Source: Cellulophaga baltica (lineage in GTDB: Bacteria; Bacteroidota; Bacteroidia; Flavobacteriales; Flavobacteriaceae). Taken from it: a DNA stretch of 64,000 nt. A program made the position numbers and the translations under genes. Position 1 is the first letter of the stretch. Each line of letters begins with the position of its first letter. Below the pieces are notes generated by a model. That model saw only the letters and a list, made by a program, of their open reading frames with translations. It did not search any database and was not told where the DNA came from. Location: positions 248,001 to 312,000 of the forward strand of contig NZ_FNBD01000004.1 in NCBI RefSeq assembly GCF_900102165.1, written 5' to 3'. This document shows, one piece after another, positions 54,336-64,000 of this stretch.

Positions 54336-54968
54336 ATGAAAGAAGAAATCAAAAAAGAGGCGGTAAAATTATTTAACACCTTTGGGATGTCTAATGTTTC
54401 TATGAAGCAAATAGCAGATAGCCTTTCTATTAGTGCAGGAAACCTTCAATATCATTATAAAACTAAGGCAGTTTTGTTGGCAAATATCTATGATGATATG
54501 TTTGAAGAAACAAAGAATAATATCCTTCCGGAAAATGCCTACATTACGTTATTTCATTTTGAAGAAATGATGCGAAATTTTGATCGTCTCCAAGAGCATT
54601 ATAATTTCTTCTTTAATGATATTGTAAACATCAATAAAACATATCCTGAAATTGCAGAACACTATAAAGTGACGAATTTAAACCGATTTGAGGAAGGAAG
54701 AAAATTAATAGATTATTATATAGAAACAGGAAGAATGCTTCCAGAGTCTGAAACAATAGATTATGATAAAACAATGCATTTAATTTGGATGTCTAGTACC
54801 TTCTGGCAGTCACAAAAATTAGTCATTACAGCAACCACTTATGAGACTAATAAATGTGCGTCTATAGAAATGCTTTGGACCTTACTTTTACCGTACCTCA
54901 CAGAAAAAGGTTTGGAAGAGTATCACCAAGTTAGAAAATTTGTAACATTACCTAAAACCAACAAATAA
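54336..54968 (+). CDS. TetR/AcrR-family transcriptional regulator
   Basis: 210 residues from ATG 54336 (MKEEIKKEAVKLFNTFG); a TTG 21 nt upstream is less likely. The N-terminal HTH (ALFNTFGMSNVSMKQIADSLSISAGNLQYHYKTK-like, about 10-45) is typical: helix pair MKQIADSLSISAGNLQYHYKTK recognises DNA. The C-terminal 160 residues are a TetR ligand-binding helical bundle of unknown ligand. The DUF962 gene starts 4 nt downstream, so the regulator probably controls it. Confidence 0.85.
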   Translation: MKEEIKKEAVKLFNTFGMSNVSMKQIADSLSISAGNLQYHYKTKAVLLANIYDDMFEETKNNILPENAYITLFHFEEMMRNFDRLQEHYNFFFNDIVNINKTYPEIAEHYKVTNLNRFEEGRKLIDYYIETGRMLPESETIDYDKTMHLIWMSSTFWQSQKLVITATTYETNKCASIEMLWTLLLPYLTEKGLEEYHQVRKFVTLPKTNK

Positions 54969-54972
54969 AGAG

Positions 54973-55463
54973 ATGCCCCCTATGAGAAAAATAGATGCTT
55001 TATTGTCTGAGTATGGAGAGAGCCACCAGACAAAACTTAATATTACGATTCATTACATTTGTGTCCCTGCTATTTTTTTTAGTTTGATAGGCTTATTAGC
55101 AAGCATTCCGGTTTCAGAGGCTGTAATTTTAGCATTCCCTGAGTTTTTGCAATCGTATGTGCATTTTGGTACTTTGGTGATTTTACTAGGATTGGTTTAT
55201 TATTTAAGCCTTTCTAAAACCCTTTTTGTAGGCATGTTGTTGTTTTCTATTCTTGTTTTATTAGGCATAGATGTTATAAAAGTAAGTACTAGCTTGGCTT
55301 TATGGATACCTATGTTGGTTATTTTTATAGTCGCTTGGATAGCACAGTTTATAGGCCATAACCATGAAGGGAAGAAGCCTTCCTTTTTAAAAGATTTACA
55401 ATTCTTAATGATAGGTCCAGCTTGGACAATGAGTCATTTATTTGAGGGATTGAAAATTAAATA

Positions 55464-55467
<4 letters not shown>
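54973..55467 (+). CDS. DUF962 / Mpo1-like membrane protein
   Basis: 164 residues. Opening IDALLSEYGESHQTKLNITIHYICVPAIFFSLIGLLASIP matches the conserved Mpo1/YGL010w start (Y...H....N...H..g.P). Four to five TM helices follow, with a later conserved region QFIGHNHEGKKPSFLKDLQFLMIGPAW that carries His residues typical of the family. Yeast Mpo1 is an Fe-dependent dioxygenase acting on 2-hydroxy fatty acids. Role here unknown. It starts 4 nt after the TetR gene and converges on the emfourin gene, overlapping it by 4 nt. Confidence 0.82.
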
Positions 55468-56804
<1,337 letters not shown>

Positions 56805-56967
56805 CAATAGATTATGTTAAGCTTATGAAATTTTGAAGTACCGTTAATATTTATAAAGATGTATTGGGCGGGTTTACTGATTAATAGAAGCCTTTCACTG
56901 AAAACCTTTAAAAGCTAAGTAATAATGTGGCAAATTAGCCTACTGTTTAACACAATAACTCAATAGT

Positions 56968-58419
56968 ATGAAAAAATTAAGCACCTTATTTATTTTACTA
57001 GTTTGTTTCTCCTTATTTAATGCATGTTCAGAAGATGATATAACGACCACCACAGAAGAAACGGTAGATACAACCGATACTTCTAGTGATGATGCTTATG
57101 TAGAAACGTACTCAGATACAGATTTTGATACGGTAGATTGGACGGATGCCACACATAGTAAATCTGCAGATCCTGATATAGAAGAAATTTTTGAAGATGA
57201 AGCGGTTAAACGTTTAGATATTGTGATTACTGCAGAACGTTGGCAGGCGATGTTAGATGATATGACATCTTTGTATGGCGATTTCGGGACGAGCACTTCT
57301 GGAGGTGGACCCGGTGGTGGGGGATTGGTAGAGACCGATGAAGACCCCATTTTTGTTCCGGCAGAAGTATTTTATGAGGACAAAGAATGGTATAAAGTAG
57401 GAGTTCGTTTTAAAGGAAATTCTAGCTTACAGTCTACCTGGTCTAATGGTAACTTAAAACTTTCTTTTAAGCTAGATTTTGATGAATTTGAAGATGAATA
57501 TCCGCAGATAGATAACCAACGTTTTTATGGTTTTAAAAAACTTAGTCTTAAAAATAATTACAATGATAAATCGATGATTCGCGAGAAAGTAGCTACAGAT
57601 ATTTTTAGAGATTTTGGCGTGGCCAGTTCTCATGCAGGTTTTTATACGGTATATGTAGATCATGGAGACGGACCTGTTTATTTTGGAGTTTACACCTTAG
57701 TAGAAGAGGTAGATGATACGGTAATAGATACACAGTTTTCAGATAATGATGGTAATTTATACAAGCCAGATGGCAATGGTGCTTCATTTGCAGAAGGAAG
57801 CTTTTCTGAAAGTGTCTTTGTAAAGAAAACAAATGAAGATGAGGCCGATTATTCAGATATAGAAAGTGTTTTTGCAGCTTTACATTCAGAGACGAGAACC
57901 ACAGATCCTGCCGCATGGCGAGAAAGTTTAGAACGTATATTTGATACGGATACGTTTTTGAAGTATTTGGCGGTAAATACGGTGATTCAAAACTGGGATA
58001 CGTATGGTAGGATGACGCACAATTACTTTTTGTATAATAATCCCGATACGGCCGTATTATCATGGATTCCTTGGGATAATAATGAAGCCTTACAAACAGG
58101 GAATATGCAAGGCTCTTTGGCTTTAGATTTTTCTGATTTGAATGCTACAGAATGGCCGCTTATAGGGTATCTGTATCAAGATGAAGTGTATCAAGCGCAG
58201 TATGATGGGTATGTCCAGGATGTGGTGAATACCGTATTTAATGCTTCATTAATGCAGCCTAAATATGCCACATATGCTACCTTGATAGCACCGTATGCTA
58301 CGGCAGAAGTTTCAGGCTATACCTTCTTAAATTCAAGCTCCGATTTTCAAGCAGCCATTAACGAACTTAATAGTCATGTAGAGCTACGGGTAAGTGCCGT
58401 ATCTAATTATTTAGAATAA
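56968..58419 (+). CDS. CotH-like lipoprotein
   Basis: 483 residues. Signal MKKLSTLFILLVCFSLFNAC with Cys20, a Thr/Asp-rich linker (about 21-70), then a CotH domain: VKRLDIVITAERWQAMLDDM, VGVRFKGNSSL, LSFKLDFDEF, FKKLSLKNNYNDKSMIREKVATDIF, YFGVYTLVEEVDD, and FLKYLAVNTVIQNWDTYGRMTHNYFLYNNP followed by LSWIPWDNNEAL (the D-N region of the atypical kinase fold). CotH proteins include a spore-coat protein kinase, and many bacterial members are surface structural proteins. A terminator follows. Confidence 0.85.
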   Translation: MKKLSTLFILLVCFSLFNACSEDDITTTTEETVDTTDTSSDDAYVETYSDTDFDTVDWTDATHSKSADPDIEEIFEDEAVKRLDIVITAERWQAMLDDMTSLYGDFGTSTSGGGPGGGGLVETDEDPIFVPAEVFYEDKEWYKVGVRFKGNSSLQSTWSNGNLKLSFKLDFDEFEDEYPQIDNQRFYGFKKLSLKNNYNDKSMIREKVATDIFRDFGVASSHAGFYTVYVDHGDGPVYFGVYTLVEEVDDTVIDTQFSDNDGNLYKPDGNGASFAEGSFSESVFVKKTNEDEADYSDIESVFAALHSETRTTDPAAWRESLERIFDTDTFLKYLAVNTVIQNWDTYGRMTHNYFLYNNPDTAVLSWIPWDNNEALQTGNMQGSLALDFSDLNATEWPLIGYLYQDEVYQAQYDGYVQDVVNTVFNASLMQPKYATYATLIAPYATAEVSGYTFLNSSSDFQAAINELNSHVELRVSAVSNYLE

Positions 58420-58439
58420 TAGAAGTCATCTTATTATTA

Positions 58440-58473
58440 AAAAGCCTGATTTCTTTTCAGAAAGCAGGCTTTT
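58440..58473. terminator. terminator between convergent genes
   Basis: AAAAGCCTG (58440-58448) pairs with CAGGCTTTT (58465-58473), with a 16-nt loop that has weak inner pairing. It lies between the CotH-like gene (ends 58419) and the serine hydrolase gene (ends 58504, minus) and can serve both. Confidence 0.8.
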
Positions 58474-58503
58474 GTATTTTTTAGCACCTATTGTGGACGC
58501 CAT

Positions 58504-59826
58504 TTATTTTTTGCCCATTCGTTTTATAAGTGTTTCAAATCCGTTTTGGGAAAATTTCAATCCGGCATCTGAATCTTCTAAGCGTTCTAGTGTGGCGCCT
58601 ACAGTGGTGTCAAATAATGTGGTTTCGTTTTTTTGAATTAATTCGCTTTTCACTCCTTGTGCTTCTGCTAGTAAATAAAGTTTATTGTCTTCCTCAATAA
58701 TTTCTAAAACTAACTTTGCTTCTTCCAGATGATATGTTCCTATAAAGTCTCTAAATTGACTAACATCAAGAGCTAATGTGTTTTTTATAGTTTTGTTAGT
58801 CAAATATGCATCCAAATCATCCACAAGGACTTTTTGAAAAGGGAGTGTTCTTGAGTTGGTAAAAGCAAGGTATAGGGTTTTGGTAACGGGATTATATTCA
58901 TTTCGAAAAGCATACCCAATATTATTACCGCCATGACCGTAGGAAATGATATCTTGATTAGATGATTTCATGAGTCCCAATCCATAGTGCTCACTACCTT
59001 TGGTCATCATCAGTTGTGCGGTTTCTTTCTTAAGAAGTTTTTCAGTCTCAAAAAGAGCGGTATAAAATACTTCCATATCGGTTAAGGTAGAAGCAATACT
59101 ACCTGCGGCATATGCGATATTAGCAAAATAACGGAAGTCTAAATATTTAGATACATTCTTATCTTCATGTCTTGGTTGTGCTAAATTCGGTATATTTTTG
59201 TGTAAATAAGGATAGGTGTTGTGTAGTTGTAAAGGCTCTATGATGCGCTCTTGAACAAGATCAAAATAACGTCGGTCTGTCACTTTTTCTAGTACTTTTC
59301 CTAAAAGAAAATAATTAGAGTTACAATAGGAAAATTTACCATGTTCTTCTGGGTGGTGTGCCTCTAGTTGATTTAGTAGGGAAGTGTCATAGAGTGAATC
59401 ATTTTTACCAAAATAAATAGTTAGAATATTCTTACCTATGATTTCATCCAATCCACTTTCATGAGTCAAAAGTTCTTCTAACGTCAAAGTACCAGGGACA
59501 TTATTGATAGGGGTCAAAAATTGATTAATACTATCGGTTAAAGCTAAATTACCTTTCTCCATTTCCTGTAGAATTAATATCGCCGTAAAGGTTTTAGTTG
59601 CGCTACCAATGTTAAATACACTGGTTTTGGTGAGATGATGTGCCCCCATACTTATGGTTTCTATTTGCCCTTCTTTTTTTGTGAGTATTGCAAGTCCCTG
59701 CTGTTTTTCTAGAAGAGAAGAATCATATTTTAATTTGATGATGTTTAGTGATACATCTTGAGCAGAACTGATAAAAGCAAAAGACATTAAAATAAATAGC
59801 ATTAAAGTTGATTGAAGTGTTTTCAT
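58504..59826 (-). CDS. beta-lactamase-family serine hydrolase (class C fold)
   Basis: 440 residues with signal MKTLQSTLMLFILMSFAFISSAQ. The serine motif is S75-A-T-K78 in FNIGSATKTFTA, the Tyr motif is YCN in KFSYCNSNYFLLG, and the third box is HGGN in SYGHGGNNIGY, as in class C beta-lactamase/DD-peptidase relatives. It lies in the periplasm or is secreted. The C-terminal 100 residues (about 340-440) form a lipocalin-like domain (DFIGTYHLEEAKLVLEI). Role: peptidase, esterase or unknown. It diverges from a LytS-LytTR gene pair. Confidence 0.88.
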   Translation of the reverse strand: MKTLQSTLMLFILMSFAFISSAQDVSLNIIKLKYDSSLLEKQQGLAILTKKEGQIETISMGAHHLTKTSVFNIGSATKTFTAILILQEMEKGNLALTDSINQFLTPINNVPGTLTLEELLTHESGLDEIIGKNILTIYFGKNDSLYDTSLLNQLEAHHPEEHGKFSYCNSNYFLLGKVLEKVTDRRYFDLVQERIIEPLQLHNTYPYLHKNIPNLAQPRHEDKNVSKYLDFRYFANIAYAAGSIASTLTDMEVFYTALFETEKLLKKETAQLMMTKGSEHYGLGLMKSSNQDIISYGHGGNNIGYAFRNEYNPVTKTLYLAFTNSRTLPFQKVLVDDLDAYLTNKTIKNTLALDVSQFRDFIGTYHLEEAKLVLEIIEEDNKLYLLAEAQGVKSELIQKNETTLFDTTVGATLERLEDSDAGLKFSQNGFETLIKRMGKK

Positions 59827-60040
59827 GAGATATTGTTTTTTAATTATACTTCAAAATTCTTCTTTATAGCTTCTGAACCCTAATAAGAATGATGAACGGA
59901 TAGTGGTTCATGACAAGCAGAATTTTTACGTTGATCCTTATTTTGAAAGCGTTTGGAGTATATTTTAAGACATACGTCATTAATTAACCACTATTTTTAG
60001 CGTAAAAAGTATCTTTAGACTTCAATTATAAAGGTGAAGG

Positions 60041-61027
60041 ATGATAAAGTTTGATAGCTTAACGGAAAATAAATTGCTACAGAACATATTGGTATGGCTT
60101 TTTTTGTTTTTAATCCTAATGGGGGTTGTAGTCACCGATGATAAACTAACCACAGTTTTTTTTATCCTCTGTATTTTTGCGGCCGCAGTGTATATAAACA
60201 ACTTATTGATTTTGCCTTATTTCAATAAAAATAGGATAATTTTTCTCCTTTTATTTATTTTGAACAGTTCATTTTTTACGGGTGTAATGGTTTATTTTTT
60301 AATAAAATATTCCAAAAAAAATTTTGAGTGGTCTGTATTTATAAACCTTTACGGTCTATTGGTATTGGTTTTAGCTTTTGGAATAGCACTAAAAATGGCA
60401 AGAGATAGTATCAATAGGAAACATACAGAGCGCGAGGCGGAACTTATGTTACTTAAAGCGCAGTTAAATCCCCATTTTTTATTCAATACTTTAAATAATT
60501 TATACGGACTTTCTGTATTGAAGTCAGACAAGCTGCCAGAATTGATGCTAAAACTGTCAGACTTATTACGGTATAGTTTGTATGATACAAAAGACGCTTT
60601 TGTACCGCTTGTTAAAGAAATTACCTATTTAGAAAATTATATTGCATTGGAAAAAATTCGACTAGAAAATCAGGCAAATATCACTTTTCATTTAGACGGA
60701 GTGATTTCAGCAGAAAAAATTGCACCTATGTTGTGTATTATATTTGTTGAAAATGCCTTTAAACATTTAGGTAATTCGGATAAAATTAAGAGCAGAGTAT
60801 TAGTTAGTTTAAAGCTGAGGGCAGATAAGCTTATATTTTCTTGTGAAAACTCAACTGATGAACTAGCATTAGATACTCAAAAATTAGTTCAAGATGAAAA
60901 AAATAGCGGAATAGGATTAAAAAATGTTGAAAAACGTTTACTATTACTGTATCCGGATAAACACAGTCTAGTAATTTCAAAAAATGAAGGACTTTTTATC
61001 GTAACACTAACCTTAGACCTTAATTAA
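60041..61027 (+). CDS. LytS-like sensor histidine kinase
   Basis: 328 residues. Four hydrophobic segments fill residues about 12-120. The motif AQLNPHFLFNTLNNLYG gives the phosphoacceptor at about His145. A compact ATPase domain follows (VENAFKHLGNSDKI, GIGLKNVEKRLLLLYPDKH). It lacks a soluble sensor domain. Stop and start of the next gene share one base (61027), so it is strictly coupled to its response regulator. A serine hydrolase gene is divergent 214 nt upstream and could be a target. Confidence 0.9.
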   Translation: MIKFDSLTENKLLQNILVWLFLFLILMGVVVTDDKLTTVFFILCIFAAAVYINNLLILPYFNKNRIIFLLLFILNSSFFTGVMVYFLIKYSKKNFEWSVFINLYGLLVLVLAFGIALKMARDSINRKHTEREAELMLLKAQLNPHFLFNTLNNLYGLSVLKSDKLPELMLKLSDLLRYSLYDTKDAFVPLVKEITYLENYIALEKIRLENQANITFHLDGVISAEKIAPMLCIIFVENAFKHLGNSDKIKSRVLVSLKLRADKLIFSCENSTDELALDTQKLVQDEKNSGIGLKNVEKRLLLLYPDKHSLVISKNEGLFIVTLTLDLN

Positions 61028-61731
61028 TGATGTTACAGTGTATTATTGCAGATGATGAGCCCATTGCTCGTCAAATTATAGAGACTTATATACAACAAAT
61101 ACCCAATTTATCACTAGTAGCATCCTGTAAAGATGCCTTTGAAGTAATGCAAGTATTAGCAGAGCAACATGTAGATATTTTGTTTTTGGATATTAACATG
61201 CCAAAACTCTCAGGATTAAGTCTTTTAAAAACCTTACAGGTTAAACCCTCAGTAATTCTAACCACAGCTTATTCTGAATATGCATTAGAGGGGTTTGAAT
61301 TAGCCGTTACAGACTATCTTTTAAAACCATTTTCGCTTGAACGTTTTATCCAAGCAACACAAAAGGTACAGCAGAAGACAATAGACACCAGTCCAATGAT
61401 TGCTATTGAAGAAAAAGAAGAGGCTCAGACTATTTTTGTCAAAAGCGATAAGCAGATTATGAAAATTAATTTTGACGAGATAGCATATATTGAAGCCTAT
61501 GGCAATTATATTAAAATTTTCACCACGAAAATGATACTCACACCACAAACCTTAACCGAATTTTTGACCAAATTACCGCAACAATTTGTTCGGATTCATA
61601 AGTCTTTTGTTGTCAATTTTGAAAAGATTAAGATGATTGAAGGAAATTTGATTCACCTACAAAACGATGTGAAATTGCCTATTGGAAAATCATTTAAAAA
61701 AGATGTTTTAGAACGTGTACAACTAGGCTAG
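61027..61731 (+). CDS. LytTR-family response regulator
   Basis: 234 residues. The receiver domain has DDEP, the phosphoacceptor Asp55 (VDILFLDINMP) and LLKPFSL; a LytTR domain follows (IFVKSDKQIMKINFDEIAYIEAYGNYIKIF...FVRIHKSFVVNFEKI). Coupled to the LytS-like kinase by a 1-nt overlap of TAA and ATG. It is a paralogue of the pair in the efflux operon at 31533-33350. The DNA target is unknown. Confidence 0.92.
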   Translation: MMLQCIIADDEPIARQIIETYIQQIPNLSLVASCKDAFEVMQVLAEQHVDILFLDINMPKLSGLSLLKTLQVKPSVILTTAYSEYALEGFELAVTDYLLKPFSLERFIQATQKVQQKTIDTSPMIAIEEKEEAQTIFVKSDKQIMKINFDEIAYIEAYGNYIKIFTTKMILTPQTLTEFLTKLPQQFVRIHKSFVVNFEKIKMIEGNLIHLQNDVKLPIGKSFKKDVLERVQLG

Positions 61732-61867
61732 TATACTATGTGTATTTTATTTTTCATACAATGTGTAAGGCTTTAGACTTCAGAAGTACTAACCTGCTTT
61801 TATTATAACGAGCGATAGTATGCGTTTTATGTCTATTTTTACTTTTACCACTGAACTCCAGTAAACC

Positions 61868-63700
61868 ATGAATGAAGATATCCTTTTTGAAGCTATTGTA
61901 TTTCTAATAGGGGCTATTATATGTGTGCCCATTGCGAAAAAATTAGGCTTAAGCTCTGTTTTAGGCTATTTGTTGGCAGGTGTTCTAATAGGGCCCTATC
62001 TTTTAGGCTTTATCGGAGAAGAAGGCGATGATATTCTTCACTTTGCAGAATTTGGTGTAGTGATGATGCTATTTTTAATAGGATTAGAGATAGATGCTAA
62101 GAGTTTCTGGAAAATGAGAAAAACCATTGTTGGGATGGGCGGAACCCAAGTGGTTTTAACGAGCCTTATTTCGTTTGCAATTCTAGTAGCTTTTGGCGTT
62201 TCGTGGCAAGTATCTTTAACCTGTGCTATGTCCATCTCCATGTCTTCTACAGCCATCACCTTGCAAACCATAAGTGAGAAGAACCTTATGAATACCACCT
62301 ATGGAGCTTCATCATTTGCTATTTTACTTTTTCAAGATATTATTGTTATAGTCATGTTAGGGCTGTTACCGTTATTATCTACAGTAGATGCTTCTAAATT
62401 AGAAGGGGAGGGGAGTTCTAATATTTTAGAATCGCTACCCTTAGGCTGGCAAGCTTTAGCAACAATAAGTTCTGTGGTGTTAATTGTTGTTTCTGGGCGT
62501 TACCTTATTATTCCAATGTTACGGTTGGTGGCCATTTCAAAAGTACGCGAGTTACTTACAGCATCGGCCTTACTCATTGTTTTAGCTATTACATTTCTAA
62601 TGGAATTTGTAGGGCTAAGTCCGGCTTTAGGAGCCTTTTTAGGGGGAGTGGTATTAGCTACGAGCGAATTTAAACATGAATTAGAAAGTACACTAGAGCC
62701 TTTTAAAGGATTGCTTTTAGGCTTGTTTTTTATTACTGTGGGGACTACGGTAAATTTTGTAGTCATAGCTGATAATCCTTGGGTAATATGCGGTTTAGTA
62801 GTGGGGGTTATTTTAGTAAAAGGATTGGTATTGTATATAGTAGCCACCTTGTTTAAACTAAAAATAAATCAGAAATTTCTTTTAGCAGTTGGTCTGGCTC
62901 AAATTGGAGAGTTTGCGTTTGTGATGCTTACTTTTGCCCTACAGTTGCGCATTTTAGATCAAAGACAATTGGATATTATGTTAGTCGTTACCGCACTTAC
63001 CATGGCATTAACACCTATTATTGGTCTGTTAAATGAGAAATTTGTACTTCCTAAATTTGGAACGAAACAAGCAGAAGAAAAACCAATGGATGCGATAGAG
63101 CGTTCAGATAAAATTATATTAGTAGGCTTTGGTCATTTTGGGAGCACAATAGGACGGTTTCTGAGAGCTCATGGGGTAAAAACTACTATTCTTGACCAAG
63201 ATTCTAGTCGGGTAGACTTTTTGAGAAAAATGGGTTTTGAGGTATTTTATGGTGATGCTACCCGTTTAGATCTCTTAGAATCTGCAGGGATCGCTAATGC
63301 CGAGATCTTAATCTGTGCTATTGATAATCCTGAAGTAACCCTTAGTTTAGTTAAAAAAATTAAAGAAAAATACCCCCATATAAAACTTATGGTTAGGGCA
63401 AGAAATAGGTATGATGCCTACGAGTTACTTAATATTGGTGTAGATCATATTTATAGAGAATCTCTGGATACTTCTATAAAATTGGCAAGCGATGTCTTGC
63501 ATCATGTAGGTTTTGATATAGATGCTACTAAAGAGCAAGCTAGCAAATTTATTCGTTTAGATGAAGAAAGTATGCGTAGGTTAGCTGGAGCTCCTAAAAC
63601 CGAAAAAGAATATATTTTTAAGGCTAGAATGGAAATCGAGCAACAAGAAAAATTACTAGAAGACGATCAAAAAATTGGGAGCAGTCAGCTTAATAATTAA
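61868..63700 (+). CDS. CPA2 monovalent cation:proton antiporter with RCK/TrkA-N domain
   Basis: 610 residues. Residues 1-390 form a Na/H-exchanger-type membrane domain of 11-13 helices (LGLSSVLGYLLAGVLIGP, FLIGLEID, MSISMSSTAITLQ, LSPALGAFLGGVVLA). Residues about 410-530 form a TrkA-N/RCK domain with GFGHFGSTIG (GxGxxG NAD site) and FYGDATRLDLL. This is the KefB/KefC-like pattern, exchanging K or Na for protons in the inner membrane. The C-terminal 70 residues are charged. Downstream DNA to the window end has no supported gene. Confidence 0.92.
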   Translation: MNEDILFEAIVFLIGAIICVPIAKKLGLSSVLGYLLAGVLIGPYLLGFIGEEGDDILHFAEFGVVMMLFLIGLEIDAKSFWKMRKTIVGMGGTQVVLTSLISFAILVAFGVSWQVSLTCAMSISMSSTAITLQTISEKNLMNTTYGASSFAILLFQDIIVIVMLGLLPLLSTVDASKLEGEGSSNILESLPLGWQALATISSVVLIVVSGRYLIIPMLRLVAISKVRELLTASALLIVLAITFLMEFVGLSPALGAFLGGVVLATSEFKHELESTLEPFKGLLLGLFFITVGTTVNFVVIADNPWVICGLVVGVILVKGLVLYIVATLFKLKINQKFLLAVGLAQIGEFAFVMLTFALQLRILDQRQLDIMLVVTALTMALTPIIGLLNEKFVLPKFGTKQAEEKPMDAIERSDKIILVGFGHFGSTIGRFLRAHGVKTTILDQDSSRVDFLRKMGFEVFYGDATRLDLLESAGIANAEILICAIDNPEVTLSLVKKIKEKYPHIKLMVRARNRYDAYELLNIGVDHIYRESLDTSIKLASDVLHHVGFDIDATKEQASKFIRLDEESMRRLAGAPKTEKEYIFKARMEIEQQEKLLEDDQKIGSSQLNN

Positions 63701-64000
63701 AGTTAATAACAATTTAAAGAGCTAATGGTCTTTTCAATTTTCTTTGTATAAAAATCCTAGACACTACAAAAGGGGATTTATTTTTCAGATAAAATATAGC
63801 GAGTAGGGGTTCAATTCTCTATTAACTGCAGTATTTCATAGATGAAATGCGTTAATTTTCTATTTCATTTATTTTTTCATGTTCAGTTTATGTCTAGTCG
63901 ACTTTCATAAGCTGTTCGGGTTTAAATAGTATCATTGAGGCTAATAATGATGTTTTAGCATTTTATCAAAGTATTTTTTGCGATAACATCAAATAAATAA
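63701..64000. other. intergenic end of window, no gene seen
   Basis: No gene is supported in the last 300 bases. ATTTCAT-AG-ATGAAAT (63833-63848) is a small palindrome that could be an operator for a gene beyond the window. The frame is otherwise broken by stops. Confidence 0.4.

Noticed and set aside
57605-58063. A 152-codon minus-strand ORF
   Set aside because: Antisense to the CotH-like gene, which shows the expected conserved blocks. His/Tyr/Leu-rich shadow composition.
62500-62847. A 115-codon minus-strand ORF
   Set aside because: Antisense to a well-conserved antiporter gene; Pro/Thr/Lys shadow composition.

Overview
The window looks like the chromosome of a marine or environmental Flavobacteriaceae member (Bacteroidota). 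It is AT-rich and has many short-signal lipoproteins with Cys lipoboxes, LytS/LytTR two-component pairs, DUF6090, DUF6515, DUF4494 and DUF4861 proteins, and a Bacteroidota-type promoter (TTG-N19-TACATTTG). No rRNA, tRNA, CRISPR or phage genes were recognised. These family calls come from reading the sequence and known motifs; no database was searched.

Layout. 1-19.4 kb: plus-strand accessory region of mostly single, separately spaced genes. It holds a truncated hydrolase-like gene, a membrane LytTR regulator, a CPBP protease, an LRR protein, a GNAT enzyme, a polysaccharide deacetylase, a fatty-acid hydroxylase and about ten secreted proteins or lipoproteins. Several of these carry bacterial SH3 and DxDxDG loops, and one pair shows the same modules in a different order. 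A TPM-domain gene is frameshifted. 19.4-26.8 kb: a frameshifted SDR gene, a Crp/Fnr regulator, a DUF4861 protein, a coupled FeeM-like acyltransferase / FAD-oxidase pair, a DinB protein and two membrane proteins. 27.0-33.4 kb: a TolC/HlyD/MacB-type efflux operon that carries its own LytS-LytTR pair. 34.3-34.9 kb: a palindromic, MITE-like element in three tandem copies. 34.9-39.8 kb: a manganese/iron ABC transporter operon led by a DtxR/MntR repressor, with a visible promoter and a 22-bp palindromic operator. Both permeases carry winged-helix-like tails.

40.5-53.4 kb is the most unusual part. An orphan VgrG-PAAR-effector module (no tss core genes in the window) encodes a 966-residue effector that appears to join a split M23-like domain, SH3-like modules, an EF-hand and a C-terminal YkuD L,D-transpeptidase domain. 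It is followed after 4 nt by an SH3 lipoprotein that is the best immunity candidate. Downstream lie a broken second SH3 lipoprotein, a dead Y1/RAYT transposase flanked by inverted REP-like hairpins, and a four-copy array of two-TM proteins sharing one C-terminal tail. Two array copies are intact, one is frameshifted at a C9 tract, and one is cut by an in-frame TAG.

53.6-64 kb: a DUF6515 protein, a TetR regulator with putative operator half-sites, a DUF962/Mpo1 protein, an M4 protease overlapping its emfourin-type inhibitor, a CotH-like lipoprotein, a beta-lactamase-fold serine hydrolase, a second LytS-LytTR pair and a CPA2 cation/proton antiporter.
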